DNA of 64,000 nt from Corallium rubrum (GCA_964035015.1 OZ036002.1:5894377-5958376), one strand, 5' to 3'; numbered from the stretch's first letter, positions 42,879 through 56,066 are shown. Notes: generated by a model not told the origin, from the letters alone. Translations and numbers: made by a program.

Positions 42879-45800
42879 ATGAGTACCTCAATCATCAAAC
42901 AGACTGACTCAAAGTCTGACAAAAGAAAAATAGGGTTTTGGTTGAGCAAGAAGAAGAAATTAAAGTTAAATTTTGAGAGTTTCATTGAGTTATGCAAGTA
43001 AGTGTTGTATAATATTAAGATCAGATATTTATTCTTGGCTTGAGTTTCGACTCGAACGTTGCAAATAATTTTTGGTTCTAATAATTTTAATTGTGTATTT
43101 TTTATTATGTTTCAGCCAAGCAGGTCTGGAAGTGATCGAGGTATGTTTAAAATAATAAAATGTCTTCTGACTACATGTACATGCGGGTCAGAACTTCTAC
43201 AACAGGAAAACGGCACGCCTCATTTAAATTGTTATGATCAAGTGTGATCGATTAGATATCTCAAAGATAAGTGTTTAAAGACTTACATTGAATGAGTAAT
43301 GTATGTAGTTCATTTTCAAGTGTCCAGATTGATGCATACATATCAAGTACAATATACGGTAATATTATTTAATACTATATTACAGTATATACAACCATGA
43401 ACCAATTAAATAGAACCCTTTCTAATATAATTGATCTACTCATATATTGAATAAATTATATAGTATTTGGGATTTAGTTCTTTTTAATGGTGATCATGAA
43501 AACAAAGGCACGATTGGTGTACATTGAGAAATCAGGTTTTTCCTGTCTGCACTGTTGTATTGTGAAACTCAAAATGATCAGCTTTGTTAATATAACAATT
43601 AATATTTATTATTATACAATACTGATACAATCTTGATTGTGATTGGCTAACAACCTACAGATAATTCTTGATATCTTGCCACCTATGGCTGTCCTTAGGA
43701 GTGAAGATGAGAAGCGGATTAATCCGGTGGATTTAGCATGTTTTGTTGACGATAAAACCACCAAGAAAAAACAAGCGAGCTACATATACAGCTGTTAGAG
43801 TTTAAAGCGGTGTTTGAAAGAGAAAATTGTATTTGAAAGCGAAAACAGTTAGCGAACCTCGAATTGAAGATGGTATGAATATTTACTATTTTTACCTAAC
43901 TTTGTAAAAGACTTTCTAAAGGCTTCTACATTTATAATTGTATAATAAAACAATTATTGAATTCGGTTATCGCATGATATCAAGAATTATCAAGGCCTCT
44001 GTTTGTGTTATCCGCCTCAGCCTTCGGCTTCAGCAGATAACACAAACCTCGGCCTTGATAATTCTTGATATCATGCTCAACCTCATCCAATAATTGTATA
44101 TTTAATTCTTTGAAAGTTTTCATGGTGATAATGTAGCATAAATAAGTTTTGTGGAAACACCACGTAAAATATTTCTTTGCTCTGATGAAGGCCTGAGTCA
44201 ACAGGCCAAAAGCTTAGCAAAGTAATATTTTACATGGTGTTTCCACAAAACTTATTTATATTATAATATTTCTTTGTTTAGATTGATTTATCCAAAGCAT
44301 GGATAGATCAAGGACCAGTTGATGTTATTATTCACAAAGTTACTGATTTTATTGCTGCTGCGGAGGATGGAGACTTACAAGCCTTCAAAGCTATTCAAAA
44401 AATTGAGGTACAAATAATTGGTATCAAGATTTCTACCTGGACCCAGTTGCGAAAAATTCTCTCTGACAATCACTTTTAGTGCTGTGCAAACTCCGGGTTT
44501 TTCACCTCCAGCACCGACTCTGGCCAAAAAAACTCCGGCTCTGGCAAAAAAAACTCCGGTTCCGGCAGAAAATTTCCACCCCCAGCATCCGAGGAAAATT
44601 CGAAATTTAATGGAAATTTTACGGCAATTTCACATTTCAAAGTGGAAGCACAAGCACTATCTTTGTTTTTGATTTCGATATAAAATTTATTTAAATTGGA
44701 CAAACAGAAAATATTTTAAATTGGACAAACAGAAAATATTTAAACATGTTTTGAAATGCACGTCTCCCAATGTAAATACAACACCCACATGAAATAATTG
44801 TAAATCTAAATAATACGAGTAAATCAAGCTGATACTTCAGTAGTGTTTTCACTAACGGCTTGCTGCTTAGTCCAACAACTACAAAACGCAACTAATAAGT
44901 AGCGAATAACACCACAAATATGAATATATATATATATATATATATATCTTTACCTGTTTGCATGTCTAGATATAATGTGGGTGTCATATTACATTGGGAG
45001 ACATGTGTTTCAAAATATGTTTAAATATTTTCTGTTCACCCAATTTAAATAAATTTTATATCGACATGATCGCTTGAATCTGCCGAATCCAGCACTATAG
45101 GTTTTGTCCCCCAAAAGTATTAAGATCAGTTGTTATTCAAATATTTACTCTATGCCTTCAACAGCGAACTTTGAAATGATGTGGTGAACAACGAACTTCC
45201 AAAGTTATGAACTTTGAAAATTCGTTTCGAAGTTCGCAACTAACTTGCAAAGTTCATCACCAACTTCGGAAATAACGAACGAACTTCAGAACACAATCGG
45301 CAAAAGTTATGTGAAATCCTCTGTAAGTACCGCTGGAGTTTTGCTGGAGCCGAACAAACTCCGGCTCCAGCTCCGGCCCTCTGGCGCACAGCACTAATCA
45401 CTTTATAATCACTCGAGTGTTCTAATTTCAGGGATGTGTAATTTTAAGTGCCAGCTAGCTGGTTAAGTCACATGATACCTGAACCAGCTGACAGCAATCT
45501 GATGGTACTATAAGCCTAGACTGACAAAATGAGAACAAGCATTACTAAAATTAATTATAATTCACCCAATTGCTTTAATTTCATAAATTGACAATTATAC
45601 TGAAAAACCTCGGTTGCCAGCATTACTGTAAGTATTATAAAAGTAGCATGCTGCATAGGCAGTGTAGAAACATGCAACAATCAAAATAATTAGTAAGGTT
45701 AGATATACTGCTGAAACAGAGAACGTAGGAGTCTAATGTTTCAACTCCTACATATATTTCGATTGTTGTAACTGTATGTATTAGCAGGCTGGCCACGCAG

Positions 45801-48800
45801 TGTGGGTACAGTATATAAGTACAGTATAACATTCCTATAATTAGGCTGGCTAAAATTGTCTGATGTTCAACACAGTAACATGTTAATCTGCTGTGTGGAA
45901 AAATAATAAGAAATGTTGTTAAAAGATATTAATTTAAGAGTTTGTACTGTAGAGTCTGTACATTTTTACCAATCAATGACCCATTCTTTCCTTTTAAGAC
46001 ATTCATCAATGATCATCCTGAGGTGATTGTACTTGATCCAATAGACTCTGTTCGTCTGCTAAGTGACAGATCTATATATTATCCAATCATGAGGCAATGT
46101 GAAATCAAGGGTGAAGGTATGTTTATTTTTTATAACAATTCCACAAATGGTTATTTGAAATATTATTTTAACAAGTCATGGGAAACAAAAATATTTTCTT
46201 TCCAGATCAGTCCCAAACATTTATGATTTTAGATGGTGAAGCATTTATTCCAAACTTTGTCAGTCTTGAAGGCCAAGATAGAAAAAGAAACTTGAAAGCA
46301 TTACAGCTTGCTAATGTTAAATTCCCTTTTAGTAAGTATAAAAAAACTCAGTTGTTAGGCAGTTGATAAATAACATATAGCTCAGTGCAGTATAATATAA
46401 ATATCCATCATTCAAGTGTGATATAACAATTGATATGATAGTGAGAAATTTCCACTTTCTATTATAATTTATTATAGTATGCAAGTCTAACGTTGCACAT
46501 GGTTCAGATAAATCTCATGAGGTAAACTTTGGGTGCAATCAAATTGTTTGTTTCTTTAAATTTTTTAATGGGCAGAATCTGCTATAGGGGCATATAATGA
46601 GTTATATGTTTGGCATTATGGAACTGGTCAGTATTATAAGGTCATGTACATGTACATAATATACTGCATCTATGATTAAAGTACTGCCATAATAATCCAA
46701 ACAATCTGTTTCCAGATGAGCATTATATTTAACGAAGAAGGACTTCAAGACTTAAATTACCCATGTGTTTGCCAAGAATTTATCAACCATAATGCTATTT
46801 TGTATAAAGTAAGAATATCAATTTATACTGTATATTCAATAATAATAATCATTATTTCAGTATTTTCCCATAGCTCAGAAACTTGGTGAGGTAAGACAGT
46901 ACATGTACAGTATATACTGGTGCCTGGGAGACACTAGCCAGAAATCGAGCCTATCAAAAACTTTGAAGGGGTTAAAATATTGTTTTCTTTTTATATTACT
47001 AGGTTTTTGTTATAGGTAACAAACATTATATAAGTGAAAGACCATCAATAAGAAATCTAAAGGCTGGAGGTACATTTATATACATTTATTTACAGTAATA
47101 TGTAAAACATGAGCAGCAGTGTTTTATCAGATTTAAAACTCGAGGTGATAGCCGAGTGTTTTAGATCTGATAAAACACGTAATGCGAATGTTTTAAATAG
47201 CTTCAAGAATGACCGATTTGGTAAGTTCATTGGCGTACCAGTAATTTTGAAAAATAACGTTGTCCAGTCAAGAAAATCAAAGCTAAAGTTTATGTAAATT
47301 AGGAGGTTTCTTTATCAGATATAAAACCATGGTACTGATTTCCTTTGTGTTTCCCTCATGAATTATTAATGAGTTTTTGAACCATTTATTAATTTAATTA
47401 TTTTTACTTCAAATATTAAAATATAACCTTTTGATTTAGATTATGAAACAATATTCTTTCACAGCCATGATGTGTCTAAACCTGATTCAGCATCATTTCT
47501 TAATCAGGTAATCACATCGATTAGCACTGCAGCAGTAATTTTGTCACTTAGACCCCATTTACACGATGCCGGTACAATTTGAAAACGGAACAAAATCATG
47601 CCATTTAGGCCTCGCATTTACACGATACCGACACAAAAATAACATGAAATGTTATATGCTATATTTGCATACTGTGATGATTTTGTTCCGTTTTCAAATT
47701 GTAACGGCATCGTGTAAAACATGGTTTTATAGGCATAATGTAATAGTATTGTAACTACTGTAGATATCCAGAAAATTTTTAATTTCCTCAAATTCTTTGA
47801 CTGTATTTATGTAGTTAGAAAAACCTATTTTGAAACCCATGCTACCAGATGAAAAAGTTGTTAAAAAACTTGTGGATATACTTAGAAAAAGAATGGTAGG
47901 TGTTATAAGCATCTAAAAAATTTTGGCAAATAATTATGTTCAGACAAGGAATGATTATCTACCTAGTACTGCCAGCCTTATCATGCTTGTAAAGAGTATA
48001 ATGCTTGGATCCCAATATAAGATCAATTGAACAATTGCCTACTTTTAAAAATGAATTCCTTAAATTACCACAACCATGTTACTGTTTACCTTACTTGTTC
48101 TTTCTTTGTAATACATATAGCTATATTAATCATTAGCACATATTACATATATTATTACTTCATAATTTTGTAATGCATATCCTGTACTTTGTTTCATTTT
48201 ATATTTTGTATTTTTATGTTTCTCAGGAACCTTCTGAAAAACAGTTTTTGTGATGTTGGTTTTTCCTGAATAAATATTATTATCTATCTATCTGTGTGCG
48301 GACTCATATTACTATACATGTAATTAGGTTAAATGAAATATGTTTTTATTTTATTTTAGTGTTTAACATTATTTGGTGTAGATGTAATAGTAGAAAGGAA
48401 ATCAAGAAGAGTAGCTGTGGTAGATATCAACTACTTCCCAGGTGAGGAATAGTAATAATCATGCCATAACCAAATTTTAAAAGTAAATACTGAAGACTCA
48501 AAGAGTCTGGTTCCTAGTCATAAACTTTAATTCAATTTACCATTAACTCCCACCATGTCAGGTCTTCCCTTGACAAGTAAAATTGTCTGGATGCTCTTTC
48601 ACATACCCAAATTTCAAAAATTTCTGGAGGAGCATGCCCACGAACCCCCTGCATATGCAGATCAGAACAAATTTAAAAATAGGCAGTTCTAAATTTTTCT
48701 TAGGATGACGCCTGCAAGGAATTGATGCATTTTACCTGTATTTTATGACTGTGCATGTCTGATACAACAATGTGACTTCTTTGATTCATGGCTACATAAC

Positions 48801-49055
48801 ATGGATGTTAGACAAAGTAAAAAATAAAAAGTGCAAAATGGCACCAATGGGGATAGAAGGGTTAAAGTTTATGTACATTGTAGTAACATATTAGTAAATG
48901 TAATTCTATGTTCAAACAACTTCATTTAATGTTTAGGTTATGAAGGTGTTGAAAGTGCACTTCAGGATCTGTTTCAACACACAGTTCAAGTTCTTACAGA
49001 AAGTACAGCTCATCATAAACAATTTAAAAATGGTTGCAAAATGCCATTGCTATGA
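42879..49055 (+). CDS. ITPK1: Inositol-tetrakisphosphate 1-kinase (355 aa, twelve exons)
   Basis: Exons are 42879-42997, 43116-43140, 44282-44407, 45999-46116, 46206-46331, 46478-46521, 46716-46808, 47003-47069, 47440-47507, 47815-47895, 48360-48441 and 48937-49055. The frame is continuous through all twelve and closes at a TGA. The family text is clear: KIGFWLSKKKKLKLNF, QGPVDVIIHKVTD, HPEVIVLDPIDSVRLLSDRS, KSNVAHGSDKSHEMSIIFNE, CQEFINHNAILYKVFVIG, FFHSHDVSKPDS and VAVVDINYFPGYEGV. This is an ATP-grasp kinase; Asp297, Asp311 and Asn313 have the spacing (14 and 2) of the human Mg-binding D281/D295/N297. It phosphorylates Ins(3,4,5,6)P4 and Ins(1,3,4)P3 towards InsP5/InsP6 and acts in the cytosol. 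The C-terminus stops about 30 residues after FPGYEGV, lacking the long tail of vertebrate ITPK1. The start was chosen because an upstream ATG at 42862 stops after five codons. Confidence 0.96.
43940..44110. repeat. Foldback repeat in ITPK1 intron 2
   Basis: GATATCAAGAATTATCAAGG at 43977-43996 reappears inverted at 44053-44072, and TGTGTTATC / GATAACACA and CAGCCTTCGGCTTCAGC form the core. It is followed at 44181-44215 by CTGATGAAGGCCTGAGTCAA / CAGGCCAAAAGC, a hammerhead-like repeat motif also seen inverted near 11970. The short ORF here is not a gene. Confidence 0.65.
44477..45396. mobile_element. hAT-type MITE with exact 8-bp duplication
   Basis: The left end TAGTGCTGTGCAAACTCCGG and inverted right end TAGTGCTGTGCGCCAGAGGG are flanked by identical ATCACTTT (44469-44476 and 45397-45404). 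The interior has CTCCGGCTCTGGC repeats at both sides, inverted AAATTGGA.ACAGAAAATATTTAAA, and a small TA tract. 920 bp, no transposase, in ITPK1 intron 3. Confidence 0.9.
47112..47183. repeat. Small palindrome in ITPK1 intron 8
   Basis: GTGTTTTATCAGATTTAAAA and inverse TTTTAGATCTGATAAAACAC surround CTCGAGGTGATAGCCGAG. The same GAGGCGATAGCCGAG core occurs in the 52062-52265 element. Confidence 0.6.
47553..47722. mobile_element. Foldback MITE in ITPK1 intron 9
   Basis: TTTACACGATGCCGGTACAA and the inverted TTTACACGATGCCGTTACAA are the ends, and CAATTTGAAAACGGAACAAA is repeated inverted (TTTGTTCCGTTTTCAAATTG, with one mismatch). About 170 bp. Confidence 0.75.
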
Positions 49056-49601
49056 GAATAACTTACTGCAACTGTCCGGTTATACTTTTCAAACCTGAAA
49101 GCTGGCTGTGCAAAATCATACTAACAGCCACAGCTAGTACCTGACCCACAGAACCATGAAGATGAACTTTAAACATGCATACTACCATAGATAATCCTTT
49201 TAATTGCCAATACGGTATAGTACATGTATAGTTATTATAGGTAACTCCTTCATGGAGTAGTGTTTTAATTGATAAACAAAAAAAATGCAACAAAAATGTT
49301 ACACACAGCATTAATTAAGTTGCTCTTATATTAAAGAGCTCCTTTAATTATTTTAAGGGAAACATGAGGAAAATGTGAATAGATTTTTAGGGTAAAAGTG
49401 GCACTGCACATGGAATTAAATTGTTGTGAACTGATTAGTGTATGTATAAATTACTGGTGTGAAATTAAACAGGTTAAAATTGTGTCACAGTCAACGAAAT
49501 CAAGATTTTGAGAAATTACTTGTTGACCATTTTATGCCAAAGTAAAATCATAATAGATTGTCTGGTCCATGTCCAAAAGTTGACATGCTAGCCTGGTTAT
49601 A
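49056..49601. other. Convergent 3' region between ITPK1 and MAP10
   Basis: The two genes end tail-to-tail with 546 bp between stop codons. No further exon or repeat is evident; it presumably holds both 3' UTRs. Confidence 0.5.
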
Positions 49602-51783
49602 TTAATTGTCACTTTGTTCACTAGCAAGTGAGTCAAAATTATCAGAGTAGTTGTGCTCAGAGCTTGAGTTCAATGACAATTGATTAATGGGTTTACCAAC
49701 CAAACCACTTTCCCCTCCTGATGATGCACTGTCTGTGGATTTAGCTTTGTTAGACCATTCGTCATTGCTATACCTTGCATTCTTTGCTCTAGTTGGTGAA
49801 AAATGTGAAAATGTTGGTTTGACTGACCCTTGTGAAATTGTATAAGCTGACAATGTTGAAGATTTTTTGGAATGGCTTGACAACTCCAGATCACTTTCAG
49901 GAGGGAGTAGGTCTTGCAAAGTTGGGGCTGTTAGATTTAACAGCTTGATTATATCTTCATGGTCATCTTGAGTAGGATCATCTGCAATGTCCACTTTAGA
50001 TGAATCATATTTTGAGCTGGAGGGAACTAAAAAAAAAGGTGAAAAGTAGAGAATTAATACAGTACATACACTGTACAATACTTCCACTGCAGGTACAAGA
50101 TTAACTGCTTGTTTGAATTTTTTTGATATTACTGTACTGTAACTTACCAATATCTTTACTGTAAGTTTGGCCAGAAACTGGTGGCAAATCATCATTTTTT
50201 TCTACAATATTGGGGAGCTGTTCATCAGGGTTTGTCTTTAATGGCATGTATTTCTGTCCATTTTCACTAGTTCCTTGCTCATCAGAACAAGTTACTGCTA
50301 CTTGACAGCCAAACTCTCTTGTTGCTTTCATTTCACTAGCTACCAATTTGGTTTTTTCATTTTTCTTCAAGTCTCGACTATTTACCAATGGTCTCTTTTC
50401 TTCATCGATGTTACCTAAACTGAGATTATTACTGTGACTTGTTTTCTTGTTTAATGCTTCTCGTAGCTTCTGGGTTTTTGTGGTGCCACATTTCAGAGAA
50501 CTCTTTTTAAATTTTATAGAATTTCTCTGGATTAATACACCTTTAGTGGCAGGCTTTGTTGCTCTAGGTTTGAGGATAGGTTTTCTATTTGAAGGGACTT
50601 CAACCTTTTCTTTTTGCTTCAAGGACTTTTTATTAGGGTGAAAAACCAATGCAGGAATATTTGTGTCTTGGGTGTGTGTTGTAGGCAGGCCTCTATTGTT
50701 GTTCTTAGTATGGGCAGCAGTGTTCATCCAGCTCTGCTTAGCTAATGAAAGTTCAGATAACAATCCATTAATTAGAGGTAAGTCTGCAAGTTGAGCTCTT
50801 TCATCATTTTCTATTCTTGGAATGTCTGGCACTACTTCTGCATTCCTCTGTCCACTGTATGAAGTTTGTATGGCAACTGTTTTGTAAGTTTTTTCTGGGG
50901 TTTGTTTGAAAACTTTGTCAATGTTCTTCTCTGGTGAGCTTGTCCTATACTGCTGGAGAGGTGCTTTGGAGTATGCAACTGTGGATTGCCTATTATAATA
51001 TAATGGTGGTGGTCTGGTAATGTTTACATTTTCTTTTAAACCAACTGTGGATATTACATGTATGTCATCCTTGTTACAAATGTAAGTTTGAGTTTCAACT
51101 TCACATCGTAAACTTGATGGAAACATCTCGGTTTCCTTTCCATTTCCTGAATCCTTTTCATGTTCTGAATCTTTCACTTCAAAGTCTTCATCTATTTGGT
51201 TGTGGTTTGAGGTCTGGCCTTCCTTCCTTGGATCTCCGTTCCTTCTTGAGTCACCTCCTTTATTCAAGTTCTCAGCAGATGAAATACACTGTTGTACATG
51301 GCCATTTATTGTACCACCCAAACTAAACATTCTGTAAGTTAGCTTTACTGATCCAACCTGTGTCCCCATAAGATTGTACAGCTCAAATACACCTTGCCTA
51401 CTATGTACTGCAGGAACATCAAGTCCATTTCGTTGGATACTTTCCAGTACATTTTCAAAACAGTTGGTTAAAGATATTGTTGTACTGGCTAAAAGTTTAG
51501 TCTTGTTGGGTGCTATATCCACTAACATAATATACAAAGGAGTGCTTTGAAGACCTGATAGCAACATTTCTTTACTCATTTTAAACAAGCAAGATTTACC
51601 AGACTGAATTGGATAAAAACCATTTAAATAGTTAGGGCTTTCTTTTTCGTCCGAGCGTATAATCAATGTTGGAAAGTCAAGCAGTCGGAAAGCTATTGCA
51701 GGAGCGTGACAAGAAACGAGGCTCTTCTCAACACAATCAACGACAATTTCAAGCGAAAACAAACTTTCAGTTGGGCCCGCCAT
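49602..51783 (-). CDS. MAP10: Microtubule-associated protein 10-like (686 aa, two exons)
   Basis: Exon 1 is 51783-50148 and exon 2 is 50026-49602; the junction is GATATTG|GTAAGT to TTTAG|TTCCC and the frame closes at a TAA. The first 170 residues (ESLFSLEIVVDCVEKSLV, PAIAFRLLDFPTLII, GKSCLFKMSKEMLL, PLYIMLVDI, ASTTISLTNCF, VGSVKLTYRMFSLG) match the conserved N-terminal C2-like module of MAP10. The rest is low-complexity, Ser/Lys/Asn-rich and poorly conserved. Vertebrate MAP10 binds and stabilises microtubules and works in cytokinesis at the midbody; function here is by homology of the N-terminus only. Vertebrate proteins are around 900 aa, so this one is shorter in the tail. The ATG sits inside AAAATGGCGGG, a YY1-like sequence. 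Confidence 0.85.
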
Positions 51784-52623
51784 TTTGGAATTTCATGGGT
51801 TGCGCAATGCGCATGCTCAATGGGCGGGGGAGCGGAGATAAGCCCCTGGGTACGAGGAATTGGTAGTTGTCGCGAAAGTTTAATTATGGAAAGATTGATT
51901 ATCCAACCCATTAATTTTTGGTTAAATTTGGTTGAGATTTGGACGAGAAAGTAATAAAAATCTACAGGATTCTTCGTGTAAAAGAAATGCTTGATTGCGC
52001 TCATTATCTTTATTTTATGTAAACATTTTTGCAATCTATACGAGTGCAACAATTAGCATTTTATTTAACAAATAAAACCTAAAGCTCCGTGCATATGTAC
52101 TCTTATGAAGGCACGTTTGACGTCATTTGAACACGAAAGAAGTTGAGTAGAGGCACGAGGCGATAGCCGAGTGCCTTTACACTTCTTTCGTGTTCAAATC
52201 ACGTCAAATGTACCTTTATAAGAGTACATATGCACAGGAGCCGATATGTTTTATTTGTTTTATAAAATAAGAAGAGGAAAAATCAAACTAAAAGTGAGGT
52301 AGTTTAGGAATTTGGCGGGCTTTTCCAGCCAGCTGACGCCATTCTACGTCATTCATGATCTATGTTCTCTTATAAATGCACGGAGCCCAGCCAATCAGAG
52401 CGCGCGTAGAGGGCACCTTATTTTATAATCATTCATACATGTGTAGGTCTCGTGAGCTAGCTCGGATGTATATTATATGTGCGAGTAAAAAAACAATAAT
52501 TTTCTTAAAAGATTAAAATTGTTTTTTTGGCATAATAAATTAAGACAAAACACAGCTTTATAATTACATTTTTGTTCAGAAACGTAATAAGTTAAAAAAA
52601 TTTTTAGTAGAAGTTACTATTCA
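51784..52623. other. Intergenic region, MAP10 promoter side and seipin 3' side
   Basis: 51890-52025 resembles a stretch present in both arms of the 11.7-kb element (TTTGGTTGA..TTTGGA, then GTGTA.AAGAAAT, then TTGATT.CGCT.ATTAT). 52062-52265 is a separate foldback element. 52300-52500 shows no feature. Confidence 0.5.
52062..52265. mobile_element. Foldback MITE
   Basis: The ends are AAATAAAACCTAAAGCTCCG and, inverted, AAATAAAACATATCGGCTCC. Inner inverted pairs are GTGCATATGTACTCTTAT / ATAAGAGTACATATGCAC and TTTGAACACGAAAGAAGT / ACTTCTTTCGTGTTCAAA. The centre is GAGGCACGAGGCGATAGCCG. Confidence 0.75.
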
Positions 52624-55600
52624 TTATTTAATAACAGATGGATTAGCCTCACTGAATGTTGTAAGATCACTTGCACTGGCAGACCTTCTGGTACAGTTTA
52701 TAGTTTGAACTAAACGATCTTCTTCAACACTTGATAATTCCAAATCAGATATACAATGTCTAACACGCTTGCTAAAAGATGGCATAGTTTCTTTCAAATA
52801 TTTTCCCAGTCTTCGAATTCTTGGAAGCTTAAATGTCTCCCATTTTGTTGAAAAACAGAAACTATCCCACGTTGGTTGTATTTCTGCTGGATATTCTGTG
52901 TCAGATTTCGATGATGACAAGTTTGTTTCAACTTTTTCATCTATAATAGCTGCACTTTCTTTGGTATTACTTCTCTGAAAATGACCTGTCTTTGCTTTCT
53001 TGCGAGCTTTCCACTCACCTTTGCCTTGTTTTTTACCCTGCTTGGATTTATTTTTGTGCTTTTCTACATCATGTAACCTTGGTTCATCTATCACATGTGT
53101 CGTTTCCAAACCTACCCTGTCTGTGGAAGAAATAGTTTCTATAATACAATCTGATGTTTCATTAACTTCACTTCTACCTGTGATCTGTTGATGTAAACTA
53201 CTGCTGCTGCTTTGACATTGGTTTGTCGTTTCCTTTGATTCATCATCGCAGAGATTTTGATTTTCTATAACTACATTTTTTCCTTTTCCTGAACTGAAAT
53301 TTCGTCTTTTCCCTTGTTTTTTAACAATTTTTAATCTAACTGAGCGTACACCACCAATTCGATGGTTTCTTCCTTTGCACGAAGGGTAGGTTGCAATTCT
53401 ACGTACACGTACAGGTACAGATTCTGATGGTTGACTTTCGACTGAAGAACTGAACATCCGAACATTAGCAGTGGATGTCGTAGCTCTGCTAACTGAAGCT
53501 GCCGGGTTTTCCAATGTCCTGTTTTGTTGTTCTAAAATAGTTGATCTCGGTTGTTGATTTGTTTGTTCTTGATTGTTGCTTGTTGTAGAAGGATTCGAAG
53601 AGAATTGGTTGATAAATGCAGAATAAATTAATGTTACAGTAACAAAATTTCCTAACACAGCAAAACAAGTAAATAATGTAGGCCAGTTGAATATAACATA
53701 TCTACAGAAAGATAAAATAAGTAGTTAGCATCCACGGTATAAACGAGGAACAGTATGTCAAAATTTCCTGAATTGAAATGAATTACCTGAGCCCTGTAAA
53801 TGATGCTTGAAGTCTAAGAGTTGACGAATATATTTCAACTTGTTTTGACATAATTACAACCTTGGCTTGCACTACAGGATTGTACTAAAATCAATAAAAA
53901 CAACCAGTAAAATTTTAGAAATATGAAAGTGTAAAGGAAATTTAACAATAACAACAAAAATATTCTTGCAAATTATTTACTAATATTAATGCACGAATCA
54001 GTGTTAAGACTGGGGGGGGGGGATTTTAATTTTTTTTAAATGAACTGTTCAAAAGCGTGACCCTGGGGCAGAGAATTATGATCAAATGTAGGCAAATTGC
54101 CCCTCTCTGCCTAGGAACATTTGAAAATTTCCTTTAGAATATTTAAATGCCCCCACCCCAGGGTCGCGATTCAAGAGCAAATGCTGCAGGGTGGGGATAG
54201 ACATTTACCAAATCCCCCACCTTTACCCGGCCTCCCCCCCCCCCCCCCCCTTGGGCTTAACACTGATTCGTGCATAATAAATTAAAGCAAAAAAAATCTT
54301 ACTGAATCATCAATGTAGTCATCAAAAAAGTTAATTTTAACTTTCTGTTTTTCTTCTGTTATTCCAAGTGTAAGCGGCAGAGAATAGAATACTGTTCGGA
54401 ATAAACGAACTAAACTGGATTCATAATGCAGCATACACTTAAATAAATGGTAACAATTTGATTAATAAAAAAATGGCTACCACTGTTTATATAAAATATT
54501 TGTATAATACAAAATATCTTACCGAGCGAGAAGAACTTTTTAGTACAATTCCTTTTGCTGATAGAAATTTGACATTCACCATAAACATACCTAATAATAA
54601 AATAAATTATATGCATATTAAAAATGGATAGCAGAATGGAGGGGTTTGGGAGGAAGCCTTTAAAAAATTCCAAGTAGTACATGATGTTTGTATATCCGTG
54701 TTCAAATCATAAAGTGCATTCACGAAATCCTCATCTGTATTTAGGCAAATCACATACAGTATGCTAGAATGACAATCATATGCAAGAATTATGATGTAGA
54801 TGAACCTTTAGGCATTAAATATAGCAGAAAATACCCATATTCCCCCACAAAAGAAACAGAAATGGTTCCTCCCCCCAAAGCAGAAATGGGCCCCTCCCTA
54901 AAGCAAAAATAGGTCCCCCCACAGCATAAATGGGCCCTCCCCCCAAAGCAGAAATGGGTACACCCCCACCCCACCCCACCCAGAAATGGGTCCACCTTAA
55001 ATGAAATTTAATTTTATCATCTCCTTTATCATCTTGTTCCCCCCATCCACCAGAAATTATCCAACCAAACAACCAAACACAATAGAAATGCCCCTCCTAT
55101 GGTATTGTTATAAAGAATTGTTTAATATAATTTACCAAGCTTTTCATTAGTTGGTGAAGAAGGCATGTCAATATCCAGAAACACTTTGTAAGATTGACCT
55201 CTCATTAACATCTGAAAAAGAAAAAAAATCACTATAAAGTTTGTCAGACAGACAGCGCTTATAAAATTTAATATCATAAAAAAACTTAAGTTTAAATTTC
55301 AAGAAAAAATATTAAATTCATGATAATTTCTCTTTTCAGGTCAGCCACTAATTTGAATTTTTAATGAATGTTTACAAAGAAGTTAATATGCAAATTTCAA
55401 AAAGCTACTTGCTTGAAAGCATGTTGTTTACCTAGTTTTGCCGTCAAGCCGTTTCAAAGCTTGAAATTAGTGCCGCAAGGCAAGATTATATTACTGTAGT
55501 TTGAACATATCATCATCAAAAACGAATGGCGCGAAAAACTTGAACGACTTTCGCAAAACAAACGAAAAACGGCATCCCAATAAAGATTAACTTGTCGGAA

Positions 55601-56066
55601 GTCTACCGAGAAATTCTGCAATCGAATTAGCAACGAATTACTGAGTAAACGAGAAAGCCGAGTATTCTTTAAGCTAGAATGTAAAAGAACTTACTCTTTC
55701 TTCATTTGCTTTGTTCGTTGATGTAAAAAACACACTTGCTTCAGGATATGAACACAACGTATTCGAACTTGCTTGACATTCTGAGCTATAAAACACAATA
55801 CTCTAGCTAGTTTACTCAATAAGAAATCAATATCACAATAATAATATATCATTTTCATTGAGTACAAACCTGAACTGTAGATAAACTGGTTTGACATGCG
55901 ATACAACTGGCATGTAAGCTTGGTAGAATGTTACGAACATTAAAACAGCAACGAACAGCAGAACAAGACCAGTTAAAAATGAAGAAATAGCACGATAAAA
56001 TATATATCTAAACAGCAATATCAATAATGATAAAAACGACTTGACAAGAGCAAGAAAAGTCGACAT
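52624..56066 (-). CDS. BSCL2: Seipin (580 aa, seven exons) with a long C-terminal tail
   Basis: Exons on the minus strand are 56066-55870, 55785-55695, 55211-55136, 54590-54523, 54437-54303, 53884-53787 and 53701-52624. All are GT-AG and the frame is continuous to a TAA. The first TM is around residues 25-55 (FYRAISSFLTGLVLLFVAVL), followed by the seipin hallmark FYQAYMPVVSHVKPVYLQF and CQASSNTLCSYPEASVFF. The lumenal beta-sandwich (QSYKVFLDIDMPSSPTNEKL, GMFMVNVKFLS, CMLHYESSLVRLFRTVFYSL) and LRLQASFTGLRYVIFNWPTL lead into TM2. Seipin forms ER oligomers at lipid-droplet contacts and controls droplet biogenesis. The last exon encodes about 300 residues beyond TM2, rich in Ser, Thr, Lys and Arg, and longer than the tails I know. 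The ATG at 56066 is the first in frame; the frame upstream has no ATG before position 56159. Confidence 0.94.
53996..54282. mobile_element. Foldback element in seipin intron 5
   Basis: ATTAATGCACGAATCAGTGT and the inverse ACACTGATTCGTGCATAAT form the ends, with G9 and C15 runs and GCGTGACCCTGGGGCAG / CCCCAGGGTCGCG inside. Non-coding. Confidence 0.7.
54835..55010. repeat. Short minisatellite in seipin intron 3
   Basis: About seven imperfect copies of a CAGAAATGGGYCCMTCCCCC-type unit. The minus-strand ORFs rich in G/W/F are artefacts. Confidence 0.7.

Noticed and set aside
46861..46897. Possible extra ITPK1 exon (CTCAGAAACTTGGTGAG with AG/GT borders)
   Set aside because: It is 17 nt, would break the frame between exons 7 and 8, and is not part of the conserved protein.
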